Part shown: positions 17,643 to 27,466 of the stretch, piece by piece
Layout: the number at the start of each line of letters is the position of its first letter
How positions within the stretch are numbered: the stretch's first letter is position 1
NCBI RefSeq assembly: GCF_009455625.1
Contig: NZ_QPEQ01000001.1
Location: 1,736,001 to 1,800,000 of the forward strand
Source of the DNA: Paraburkholderia bonniea
Lineage (GTDB): Bacteria > Pseudomonadota > Gammaproteobacteria > Burkholderiales > Burkholderiaceae
Direction of reading: 5' to 3'
DNA length: 64,000 bases
The notes under the pieces: model-generated
What the model was told of the DNA's origin: nothing
Databases searched by the model: none
Seen by the model: the letters and a program-made list of their open reading frames with translations, nothing else
Position numbers and translations under genes: made by a program

Positions 17643-19084
17643 GGCAGCAGGTTCATTCCCTGAACGGTTCGATGGTTCAGGCCGTAGAACTCGCGTCCCA
17701 GGCCCGTGGCACCGACATAGCTGACGACGCTGAGCCAGAATTCGTGGCGCGCCATCTGCTCGTCGGTTTGTGCCTGATAGAACTCTTGCTCTGCGTTGAG
17801 CAAGTCGATGATCGAGCGCGTGCCGAGCTTGTATTGATCCCGGTAAATATCGCGCGCCTGTTCAATGCTTTTTTTGCGCTGGATCTGGATTGCTATGGTC
17901 TCCCTGGCACCCAGCGCCTGTTCACGAAAAATCCGCGCCTGGTCGTTGCTTTCCAGCCGCACCAGTTCGATTTGCTGGCGCGAGGCTTCCATCGCGCTGG
18001 TGGCGGCACGCACTTGCGCGTTTAGTGCGCCGCCCTGAAACAGCACCGACGACAAATTAATCATCAGCGCGCGGTAGGTGCCGTTGTGTTGCAGCGTCGA
18101 TGGATTCACGCCATTGATGCTCCGGTTCACTGAGGCTTCGAGCGAGATGGTGGGCCAGCGCTGGGCTTTGGCGAGCAGTAGTTGCGCGGCCGCTGCGCGT
18201 TGTTCGGCCTGGGCCACGAGTACTTCGGGGAGCGCATCGGTTTCGGGTACCTGGTTCCAGTCGAGTGCGTCGGCCTGGAGTTCGGGTAACGCACCGATTG
18301 CGGCGGGCACCGGCGCGCCGATAAAGGTGCGCAGACGCTGGCGCGTTTGCTGTGACAGGGTTTTGATCTGCAGCAAGCTAGCGCGGGCACCCTCGACGCG
18401 CGATAGCGCCTGAACCGGATCGGAGCGCGTGCTGACGCCTGCGCTGGCGCGCAGGCGAGCCATCTCCAGCACGCGTTCGAGTGCGGCCAGTTGCTGCTCT
18501 GCGATGGTTTGCAGCGCTTGATAGCGATGCGCATTCACCACGGCTTCGGCGGTTTGCCGGGCAATCTCGTCGATCTGCCGGAGCACTTGCGCCTGTTGCC
18601 GGTTCAGCAGCGCCTGGGCTTGATCCACTGAGCTGGACACCTTGCCAAAGTCGTAGATCGTCTGGGTGATGGTGGCGGACACGGAAGAGCCATTGCCGAT
18701 CTGAGTGTTGCTGTCGCTGCCGCCTACCCCCACGCGCACTTGTGGGTAATAACCCGCGCGCGCGACGCTGACGCCCGCTGCTTGTTGCCCTAGCGTGGCG
18801 ATATTGGCCGCAATCGACGGATGCCAGCCGACCGCCATCTGGACGGCTTCATTGAGCTGTATCGTCGGCGCGTCGAAGGTTTCGCGGCGCAAGGGCTGGG
18901 CCCGTGGGCCGTCCGAGAGCTTGACCAGCGCGCTAGGTGCGAGCACCTGTGAGTGTTCGTCGGTATCGCTTAACGGTTGCAGAAGACTGGGTAAAGAAGG
19001 TAAGCGGGGTAATTCCTGAGCGCCGACCGAGCCGCACGCGAACGCCAGCGTCAGCATGGCGTTGCCCCTTGTCATCCATTTCAT
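17639..19084 (-). CDS. TolC-like outer membrane channel of the type I system
   Basis: A 481-aa outer-membrane efflux protein. The signal peptide covers about residues 1-22 (LTLAFACGSVGA). Two homologous OEP halves follow, each a pair of long helices (INEAVQMAVGWHPSIAANIATLGQ and later ERVLEMARLRASAGVSTRSD; IIDLLNAEQEFYQAQTDEQMA near the C-terminus). It forms the exit duct with the adjacent ABC/HlyD pair. It begins 15 bp after the adhesin stop, so operon membership is clear. Confidence 0.93.
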   Translation of the reverse strand: MKWMTRGNAMLTLAFACGSVGAQELPRLPSLPSLLQPLSDTDEHSQVLAPSALVKLSDGPRAQPLRRETFDAPTIQLNEAVQMAVGWHPSIAANIATLGQQAAGVSVARAGYYPQVRVGVGGSDSNTQIGNGSSVSATITQTIYDFGKVSSSVDQAQALLNRQQAQVLRQIDEIARQTAEAVVNAHRYQALQTIAEQQLAALERVLEMARLRASAGVSTRSDPVQALSRVEGARASLLQIKTLSQQTRQRLRTFIGAPVPAAIGALPELQADALDWNQVPETDALPEVLVAQAEQRAAAAQLLLAKAQRWPTISLEASVNRSINGVNPSTLQHNGTYRALMINLSSVLFQGGALNAQVRAATSAMEASRQQIELVRLESNDQARIFREQALGARETIAIQIQRKKSIEQARDIYRDQYKLGTRSIIDLLNAEQEFYQAQTDEQMARHEFWLSVVSYVGATGLGREFYGLNHRTVQGMNLLP

Positions 19085-19099
19085 GGTTCTGATGCCGGG

Positions 19100-22000
19100 T
19101 TAAACGACGTTTAATGGATGATTCGCCAGCAGTGTGGCGAGGTCATCGTGATGCACGGGAGGGGCTGCGGCGTCAGGGAAATTGACTACGTCGGGTGTGG
19201 CTTGGGCGTGCTCCGGCGCGACATCGGCAAGGGTGATGCTGGCAGCGAGGCTGGGTGTCGCGGCTTGGGTTTCGTCTGCGGCTTGGGCCTCGTGCGTGGC
19301 ATGCGGCGGTTTCAGCCGTGGCTCCGCAAGCGCTGCGCCAGGGGATGCCGCCGCGTCGGCCAGGAGCTCGGCGCTCGGATGGCTGGTGGGCGCAGGCGAC
19401 AGTAGTTCATGCAGGCCGGGACGCGTCGCATGAGCGGGTATAGCGGCTTCGTGTGACGGCATTTCCTGCGCGAACGCGCTCATGCGTGGCGCGACATGCA
19501 GCGCTGGATGGGCCGTTTCGGTCGCGGCAATCAGTTCGCTGGACAGCATCGCTGGAGCAGCGGTGCTGTCAGCCGCGCTGCGAACGAACAGGGCGGTTTC
19601 GTCATGCAGTGGCGCGATTGGTGCAGCGGGTGCAGCGAGTTCGGTTTCGCTGATGCTGGCACTGTGGCGCGCCAGCGGCTCGGTCTCGGCGAAGCTGGCA
19701 GCGTTGACGCTCATCGCGGCATCATCCGCAAGCGCTTGCACGGGAAGTGGCAAGCCGCCGCTTATGATCGTCGTCTGCGCGTCAAATCCATTGCCTGCAC
19801 TATCAATGACGCTGATTTGCACAGAGATGTTATTTACAGTGCTGATCGACATTCCGGCGAACAGCTTGGCAGGGAATACAACTGACCAGTTGCCCGTATC
19901 CGGATCAATGGAAACCTGCGCGTCCATACCCAGAATGGTGACCGTGACGACCTGCGTCGCGCTGAGATGCGCACCGATTACTTGTCCGCTCACCATTAAA
20001 CCGTTGATCTGAGGCTGGCCGGGCGTGTAATGGATCTCCATAGATGCAACGGGCTTCGAGGTTGCCATGATCAGGTCGAGATTCGATTCATTCGACACAT
20101 TGCCTACTGCATCCTGCAGGGTCGCTTTGACCGTAAATGCGCCGTCGTCGGTGGGTCTTGGGATTTGCAGCGAGACATAACCTTGCGTGATATCGCTACT
20201 GCTCAGTTCATACGGGGCGTGACCAGCCAGGTTCAGCTTGTCACCTGCTTGCGCACCGGTTCCGGCGAGCGAGATTTTCACCGTGATGACCGTGGCGCTG
20301 CCCATTTCAGCGTTGTTGATGTAGGCGTCGCTGTTGGTGTTTTCGAGCACCTTCAGTTGAGGGGCTGCAGGCGGGGTCAGGTCGATATAGTAGGACCCGG
20401 ACGTGACGTTACCGGCGGCATCGGTCGCTGTCAGTGTGGCGGGGCCGCTGCTTGAGCCCATGTTTGGCGGAGTCTTGATTTCGTAATACCCGGCTGAATT
20501 AGCGGTACCCATAAAGGCGCGTCCGTCGAAAATGATTAAGATGCCCGCGTAGGCTTCGCTCATGCCGCTCAGCGTGATCGAGCGATCTGCATTCACCTTG
20601 TAAGAGAGCTCGCTTAACTCAGGCGGGGTCAGGTCGATATCGTAATTGTAGGACCCGGACGTGACGTTACCGGCGGCATCGGTCGCTGTCAGTGTGGCGA
20701 TGCCGCTGCTTGACCCCATGTTTGGCGGGGTCCTGATTTCGTAATATCCGGCTGAATTAGCGGTACCTTTATAGGCGCTTCCTTCGAAAATGATGAAGAT
20801 GCTCGCGCCGGCTTCGCTCATGCCGCTCAGCGTGATCGAGTGATCTGCATTCACCTTGTAAGAGAGCTCGCTTAACTCAGGCGGGGTCAGATCAACATTA
20901 AAGGTGGTCTGACCATGAACAGACTGGCCAAAGACAGAGGCAGACACTGAAATAGACGCGGAGCCGTCAGGTAGCCTTTGTAGATCGAAGGTTGTCGGTG
21001 TAATGCTCCACGATCTGTCCGCACCTATGAATGCGGTGTAGCTGTAACCACCGATCCGCACTGTTACTTCCGTACCCTCCGGTAGCCCGGTGGAGGTGCC
21101 CGAGATGGAAAAGCTGCTAAACGTTTCGATCAGATTCAGCGTCTCGCCAAATGGCAGGGGGAAAAATGCTAGCGCGAAAGTTGGGGGGGTTAGGTCGACA
21201 GAGAAACTATTGTTGACGTTGGTCTCAAACAGATTGCCTGCTGGATCGCTGGCGAAGACTTTGACCGTGACATTGTGATCGCCGTCCCGCATGCTGCCCA
21301 AATCATTCGCCGGGATAAGGATGCTCCAGGTCTGGTCGGCTTTTACTGTGCCTATGTAGGTTTGCCCGTTATCCAGCGTCAGTTCTATCCGGTCTCCGGG
21401 CTGGCTAATGCCATACACTTTTCCTGTGACAAGTCCATCGCCCTTCGACTCGTCCCAGCTCAGGATGCCATTAACAAAAAGAGGGTCGATTGATACCACC
21501 GGCGGAGCATAGTCTGTCCCTGAGCCCACCGTGAGGTCGGATACGATGAGGTCAGTGTGATTCAGTTGCTCGTCGAACCTGAGCGTAACCGGCGTGCCAT
21601 TTTTTATGCCGTTCATCTGCGCGCCAGAAAACGTGACATGCCAGGTGCCGTCGGCGTTGACGTGAGTGCTTAGGGTGGTCCCCAACACCGTCACGTACAC
21701 CGTGTCGTTACTGGAATAGCTGCCCGTAACCCGGCCGTTGAGCGTGAGCCCTTCGGTTTCAACGGTTTGGTAGTTCAGCTTGGTGATCTGGTCGACCGTC
21801 ACCGTGGCCGGCGTGGTTGCCATCGTGACGTCAGCCGATCCAGCGCTCGAAGCATTGCCTTCTTTATCGGTCAGAACAGCGCTCACGTGGAAGGCCTGAT
21901 CGGCCGCAGGTGCCGGGACCTGAACGTCGATATAGCCTTGCTGGATCTCGATTACGGTCAATGTATGAGTCGGCAGACCGGACAGCGAAAGCGTATCGCC

Positions 22001-24387
22001 CACCATCGCATGGGTGCCGTTGAGCGTGATTCGGAGCATCAACGTCGTGGCACCATTGAGTTCCTCGATACTAATCAGGCCGTCGTGGTTGGTATCGGTT
22101 AGCACCTGAACCGTTGGTTGCCCCGGCGCGATCAGGTCGGTGTAGCTGAGATCTGATGACGCCAGGTTATCCGCGTTGTCAGTTGCCTTGACCGTGATCG
22201 TGCCGCTGGGTTGCGACGCGATTGAGGTTATGCTGAAGCTGCCGTCGCCGTCTGAATCAATGACGATGCTGTGCGCGCCATCGAGAAAGTTCACCGTGAC
22301 CTTCGTTGCTCCGTCGAGCGCTTTGCCCGACACCGTGACTGTGCCGTCGGCATGGGTCACGATGGTGAGGTCTTCCAGACGGGGCGGGGTTTGCTTGAGC
22401 GTGAAATCCAGCGAAGCCTCGGCTTTCATCACGTTGCCCGAGGAATCCTGCCGCGTGATCGACGCGCTAAGCGTATAGCTTCCGTCTTGCAGCGCGGCGA
22501 ACACCACGGGCGCAAGCTGGATTTCCCAATGCCCATGTTGATCGACCGTGGCGAAAAAGCTCCCCGCGCCGATCTGCACGACGACCTGCTCGAACGGCGT
22601 GCCGCTCCCGCTGATGAGATAGTCGCCAACGGTAGCGCTCTGCCCGAGGATATTGCCGCCGGGGAGCGGATCCAGCGTGAGGCTGGGCAGGCTGGCATCC
22701 ACAGTGACATCAGTCGAGGTGCTGCTGCCCAGCGGATTGCCCGAGGCATCGTGGCGTTCGATGCTGGCGCTTACGCGGTAGTCCTGGTTGCTGAGGCCCG
22801 TCAGCGTGCCTGAGGGAACGGTATAAGACCAGAGGCCCTGGGCATTGACGGCAGTCTGAAAACTGAACGAGCCGATGGTGATCGTGACGAGGTCTCCCGC
22901 CTGGGTGTTGGTCGTGCTGCCGGAGATCACGATCTCCTGGGCCAGCTCCGCATGGCTTAACACGTTGTCACCGGAGATGCGGTTTAGCGCGATCGTCGCA
23001 GGCAGCATATCGACGCCTGAACCGAGTGTGCTGGAGCCCGCATGCTCCTGGCCCGTGAGCGAGTCGGAAAGCGTGAATTGCACCGGCGTGCTGTTTTTGC
23101 AACCGGCCAGATAGCTGCCCGCGCTGAAGTAAGCGTGCCAGCTTCCATCGGCCAGAACGGTGGCCTGGACGGTCTTGCCCAGCAAGGTCACGGAAATCGT
23201 TTCATGCGCGGTGTACTGGCTTAGCGTGCCGGTGACGCTCAGGCCATTGCTGACAATCTCCGCAATGTTGACGCGGCTTAACTGGTCCACCGTGATGCCG
23301 GTGAAATCCGGGCTAATCAGCACTTCGCTTGATGCGCTCGGCGACACATTGCCCGCTGCATCGCTCAGATGGGCTTCGACCTTGAAGGTCTGGCCGCCGC
23401 GCGGCACCGTGAATTCGAACAGCACGTAGCCGGTGGCGAGATCTTCAGCGCTGAGCGTATGCGTGCGGAGATCCGATAGCACAATCTGGTCGCCCACCAT
23501 CGCGCCAGTGCCGTTTAGGCTGACCTTGACTTGCAGCGTCGGAGCGGAAATTTCCGCGAGGCTGAGCTGGCCGTCGTGGTTGAGGTCTTCGACAATCGAG
23601 AGGCCCGGTTGTCCAGGCGCGGTGACATCGGTGTAGGTCAGCTCGAGTGGCGTGCTGGTGTGGCCCGAGGCATCAGTGGCGCTGACACTGACTGCGCCGC
23701 TGGTTTGCGGGTCGCTTGAGGTGGCGCTGAAATGTCCCGTTGCATCGGCTAGTACGTTCTGCCGCGTGCCGTCCGGGTAGATCACGGTGACACTGCTGGC
23801 TGCCGTGGCGCGTCCGGCGATCGTCAGCGTGCCATCGGGGTTGACGCTGATGGCCGCATCGACCACAGCAGGAGGTGTCAGCGTGCCGGGCCCGCCCGGT
23901 GACCCAGGCAGCGTGCCGCCACCGTTATTGCCATTGTTGCTGCCTCCACCCCCGCCCCTGCGGCGAGTGCGACCCCGCCGATGGCTCCGAGCACGCCCAG
24001 GGCACCCAGAACCCATACCGGTGCCGCAGCGGCTTCCGTAAGCGGTACTGGCATACCGGTTGCCGTATTGGCATCAGTTTCGGTGTACCACGGCGATAGC
24101 TCACCGGTCGTAGACGGATCGAGATGCACTTGCCAGAGCGCGCTGCCGTCCTGCACCACAAGCTCGCTGGCAGGCCCGGCGGTTGAGGCAAAAAAGCCAT
24201 GAATGAGCACCACTTCGCCTGATACGCAGTGAATCACGAGCGTGTTGCCGTCACGGCTCATGCTCTTGATCTGATTTTTGGCGAGAGGCAGCTTGACGGC
24301 GGCAGGGCCATGCAGATGGATCTCGGAACCCGAAACGGCAATGGGTTGCTGAGTTTGCTTGTCGATCACAACGATGGCTTGTGTCAT
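19100..24387 (-). CDS. Giant Bap/BapA-type surface adhesin, frameshifted
   Basis: Two overlapping frames together encode about 1,760 aa. The first frame (ATG 24387; TTG 24441 also possible) gives a BapA-prefix-like domain ending WVLGALGVLGAIGGVALAAG. The second frame, running to 19100, continues with a Gly/Asn linker (GGGGSNNGNNGGG). Joining needs a -1 shift near 23949-23958. Many Ig-like/Big repeats follow. Three modules contain APGQP/APAAP plus calcium-loop-like sequences (DLNHDGQLSLAE, DTNHDGLISIEE, degenerate NTNSDAYINNAE). Two near-identical 84/86-aa repeats lie at 20371-20880. The C-terminal 250 residues are Ala/Pro/His-rich with no RTX nonapeptides. It is probably secreted by the downstream system to mediate biofilm or surface attachment. 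It could be a pseudogene, phase-variable, or a sequencing artefact. Confidence 0.82.
20371..20880 (-). repeat. Tandem duplication of an Ig-like module inside the adhesin
   Basis: Two direct copies of 252 bp (20371-20622) and 258 bp (20623-20880) share most bases. Each begins GCGGGGTCAG on the plus strand, and a third junction copy of that word occurs at 20881. The 6-bp difference is a two-residue insertion (SYNYDID against SYYID). The high identity points to a recent duplication or ongoing homogenisation. Confidence 0.9.
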
Positions 24388-24441
24388 ACCGGCTTGGGTT
24401 CCTGAAATCGTGTTGCCAGCCTGAAAATCCGGCTGTTGCAA

Positions 24442-24785
24442 CTAGCTAGTTTTTCTTTCAGTAACAAAACGCATAAATGCGTTCCGCCGTGCGGCAAATT
24501 TATTGCATGGCACCATGCCGGTGCTGACACAGCACCTGAGCGGCTGAACGTTTCGGCTACAATCTGCGGGTTTTGCTCAGCAGTGCAGGGGGCGGATGGT
24601 TTCTGGCGAACACGGCGCGAGGTATCTCGAATGCCAGCTGTTCGTGGCCATCCCGCTGCGCTGGCGCGGTGACGTGAGTGTCTGATGTCGCCGTTTCTCC
24701 GGCGACCGGGCGTTTTCTGGATCGTCATTTCTATAGCCCGCTGTTGTAATATCGGGCGTTCCGTTTTTGGCTCCTACCTTCACGC
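24442..24785. promoter_or_regulatory. Divergent regulatory gap between adhesin and ppiD
   Basis: About 340 bp without a gene. It carries palindromes ACTAGCTAGT (24441-24450), AACGCAT-AA-ATGCGTT (24468-24483) and GGTGCTG-ACA-CAGCACC (24520-24536). A plus-strand -10-like TACAAT lies at 24558-24563. The hairpin GTCGCCG/CGGCGAC (24687-24706) has a weak T-run beyond it. Operators for the adhesin operon are likely here, but none is identified. Confidence 0.4.
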
Positions 24786-26717
24786 ATGCTCGATTTTTTT
24801 CGCAATCACAAACGCCTGATGATGTTCATGCTCATCCTCGTCATCGTGCCGGGGATGGGTTTTTTCGGACTCCAGGGCTTCCGCAGCTTTTTTGACGACA
24901 GCGCCAATGTGGCGTCGGTTGATCGCTATACGATCACCCGTGTGGAATATGACAACGCGCTGCGTCAGCAAATGGATCGCGCACGCCAGATGCTCGGCGC
25001 GCAGTTCGACGCCAAGGCGTTCAACACGCCGGAGCAGCGCCAGCAGGTGCTGGATGGCCTGATTCAGGAGCGGGTGCTGGCGGACGAAACCCAGCGTCTG
25101 CATTTGACCGCCTCAGATGACGCTGTGCGCCGCGTGCTGCTTAGCGACCCGTTCATTGCCTCGCTGAAAACCCCCGATGGCTCGATTGACATCGAACGCT
25201 ACAAGCAGATGCTGGCGATGCAGGGCATGACGCCCGAGCAGTACGACGCCCGGGTCCGCTATAGCCTCGCGTTACAGCAGTTGCCCGCCAGTATCCAGTC
25301 CAGCGCATTCACCTCCAAAACCCTTGCCCAGCATCTGACCGAGCTTTCCGGGCAACAGCGTGAGGTGCAAAGCCTGGTGTTTCACAGCAGCGACTACGCC
25401 GCCAAAGTTCAGCCTGCCGAGGCGCAGTTGCAGGCCTATTACGAGGCTCATCGCAATGACTTCGCTACGCCGGCGACGGCAACGATCCAGTATCTGGTGC
25501 TGTCCTCGGCAGGCCTCGCTGCTGCGACCCAGCCCACTGAAGCCGAGCTGAAGAAGTACTACGACGACAATCTCACGCGCTACCGCACGCCGGGCGAAAT
25601 TCGTGCCAGCCACATCCTGATCCTCGCGCCCAAAGACGCAAGCGCAGCAGACCAGCAAAAAGCCAAACAGCAAGCACAAACGCTGCTGGCCGAAGTCAAT
25701 GCTCATCCCGAGCAATTCGCACAGATCGCCGAAAAGCACTCGCAAGATCCGGGTTCAGCGGCAAAGGGCGGCGACCTGGGTTATTTCGGCCGCGGCATGA
25801 TCGCGGGTGGCGCGGCGTTCGATGACGCTGCCTTCAGCCTGAAAAAGGATGAAACCAGCGGCCTCGTGCAAACGGACTTCGGCTATCACATCATCCGCGT
25901 GACTGACGTGAAGCCAGCGGTGACCAAACCGTTTGATGAAGTGAAGGCGAGCATTCTCACCGACCTGAAGGCGCAGCAGGCGGCCAAAGGTTTTGCCGAT
26001 AGCGCTGACGGCTTTACGTCAATCGTCTATGAGCAGGCCAAAAGCCTGCAGCCAGCGGCCGACAAGTACAAGCTGACGTTGCAAAGCGCCGTGGTGACGC
26101 CCAAGCCGAACGCCTCTTTGCCGCCAGACAGCCCGCTGAACAACGCGGCGTTTCTCGAAGCTGTGTTTTCCGATGACGCGGTGAAAAGCCGCAATAACAC
26201 CCAGGCGATTGATTTGGGCAACAGCACGCTGATCGCTGCCCGGGTAACGGACTTCAAACCCGCTGCGATTCCGGCGTTTGCCGCGGTGAAAGAGGCGGTG
26301 AAGCAAAAGGTGATCGCCCAGCAAGCTGCTGAAATGGCACGCAAGGACGGAGCAGCAAGGCTTGCCGCGTTGCAAAAGTCGAAAGCGACCGATGGCTTTT
26401 CGCCAGTGCTGACGGTGACCCGGAACAACCCGCAGGGCATGCCTGCTGCAGCGCTCAGCGCGATTTACAAAGCCAATGCAAAGAATCTGCCTGCTTATGT
26501 TGGGGTGGATCTTGGCGACCAGGGCTATGTGATCTACCGGGTGAACGCCGTGAAGCAGGGTGAAGCGATGACACCGGAGCGCATTGCCGCTGCCCAGCAG
26601 CAGATCGCCCAGGTCAATGCCCAGTCCGAGGTTGAGGCGTATCTGGATGCGCTGCGCAAACGCTCCAAAGTGAAGCTGTATGGCCCACTGGATGCCGCAC
26701 CGTCACATGCTGAATAA
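24786..26717 (+). CDS. ppiD: Periplasmic folding chaperone PpiD
   Basis: A 643-aa inner-membrane-anchored protein with one N-terminal TM (LMMFMLILVIVPGMGFFGL, about residues 12-32) and a large periplasmic part. A SurA-like N-terminal chaperone region precedes a parvulin domain (about residues 270-380; EIRASHILILAP, GGDLGYFGRGMI, FGYHIIRVTDV). PpiD works at the Sec translocon exit to help folding of outer-membrane proteins. In E. coli it directly follows hupB. Here 10.6 kb of secretion genes and tRNAs separate them. Confidence 0.95.
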   Translation: MLDFFRNHKRLMMFMLILVIVPGMGFFGLQGFRSFFDDSANVASVDRYTITRVEYDNALRQQMDRARQMLGAQFDAKAFNTPEQRQQVLDGLIQERVLADETQRLHLTASDDAVRRVLLSDPFIASLKTPDGSIDIERYKQMLAMQGMTPEQYDARVRYSLALQQLPASIQSSAFTSKTLAQHLTELSGQQREVQSLVFHSSDYAAKVQPAEAQLQAYYEAHRNDFATPATATIQYLVLSSAGLAAATQPTEAELKKYYDDNLTRYRTPGEIRASHILILAPKDASAADQQKAKQQAQTLLAEVNAHPEQFAQIAEKHSQDPGSAAKGGDLGYFGRGMIAGGAAFDDAAFSLKKDETSGLVQTDFGYHIIRVTDVKPAVTKPFDEVKASILTDLKAQQAAKGFADSADGFTSIVYEQAKSLQPAADKYKLTLQSAVVTPKPNASLPPDSPLNNAAFLEAVFSDDAVKSRNNTQAIDLGNSTLIAARVTDFKPAAIPAFAAVKEAVKQKVIAQQAAEMARKDGAARLAALQKSKATDGFSPVLTVTRNNPQGMPAAALSAIYKANAKNLPAYVGVDLGDQGYVIYRVNAVKQGEAMTPERIAAAQQQIAQVNAQSEVEAYLDALRKRSKVKLYGPLDAAPSHAE

Positions 26718-26729
26718 CGTATGAAGCGA

Positions 26730-26770
26730 ATCCGGACCGAGGCTCACGGCCTTTGTCCGGATATTTTTTT
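26730..26770 (+). terminator. Terminator of ppiD
   Basis: ATCCGGAC (26730-26737) pairs with GTCCGGAT (26755-26762) around a 17-nt loop, followed by seven T (26764-26770). Confidence 0.85.
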
Positions 26771-26968
26771 GCTTGATTTTGCGTGCCTAAGCTTCTTTAG
26801 CCAGATTGCATCGTCATGCAATAAGCATGATTTAAAGCGATTTAATTCTGAATTATTTTCTGAATTAAATTGAATTAAATAAAGCGAATGGCATTCGCTG
26901 CTTAAGCAATGAGTTGGATAGTTTGGCAAAAAGCGGTAAAGGTTGCTGCCTGCATAAATACGTAACGT
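26771..26968. other. AT-rich intergenic stretch
   Basis: About 200 bp, markedly AT-rich for this genome, with repeated GAATTA/TTAAAT words at 26840-26885. No gene supported. Confidence 0.5.
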
Positions 26969-26996
26969 AAAAAAACCCGGCAATGCCGGGTTTTTT
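26969..26996 (-). terminator. Bidirectional terminator after the lipoprotein gene
   Basis: AAAAAAACCCGGC pairs with GCCGGGTTTTTT around AAT. The compact stem and two-sided A/T runs end the minus-strand gene at 27018. Confidence 0.9.
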
Positions 26997-27017
26997 ACGA
27001 CTGTCATTTTCGTGCGC

Positions 27018-27359
27018 TTACAGGCAAGCGCTGATATCGCCAGTCGTATCGCTACCTGCTGCGCCATTGGCACGGAAGCCAACCCATGAGCCAGTGCCCG
27101 TGTAGGCCGGGCGCACTACGGCGGCAGCGCCATTAGGCGGCTGTTGACCCGGCACGAACACATCCAGTGCCTGATCGTTAGCCAGCGTGTCCTGCAAGAT
27201 AACTTGCTGTTGCGTTTTGTCAGCCCATTTCTGCGCGACGCACTGTGCGACCGCTTTGGGCGGCTGCTGGCTTTGCCCGACAGGCTGAACGCCAGCAGGC
27301 GGCTGACCGGCACAGGCAGCAAGTGCCACTGTCATAACGGCAAGCGATAAATATTTCAT
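27018..27359 (-). CDS. Small lipoprotein of unknown function
   Basis: A 113-aa protein with a lipoprotein signal (MKYLSLAVMTVALAACAG), lipid-modified Cys16 and no Asp at +2, so probably sorted to the outer membrane. The mature part is short, with Cys40 and Cys112 able to form a disulfide, and a VFVPGQQPPNGAAAVVRP stretch. AAAGGAGAT precedes the ATG. No known domain recognised. It is monocistronic with its own terminator. Confidence 0.85.
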   Translation of the reverse strand: MKYLSLAVMTVALAACAGQPPAGVQPVGQSQQPPKAVAQCVAQKWADKTQQQVILQDTLANDQALDVFVPGQQPPNGAAAVVRPAYTGTGSWVGFRANGAAGSDTTGDISACL

Positions 27360-27466
27360 TTGATCTCCTTTGAGAACAGCTCTAAATGAGCGGGATTTTC
27401 AAGAGTAATCGAATGTATGTGATCGTGAAAGCGCAGACTTGTTCCCCATTAAATAGAAACAGATTT

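Noticed and set aside
24442..24780. Attachment-site duplicate of tRNA-Asp or tRNA-Val for the secretion island
   Set aside because: I looked for copies of the tRNA 3' ends near the ppiD side and found none.
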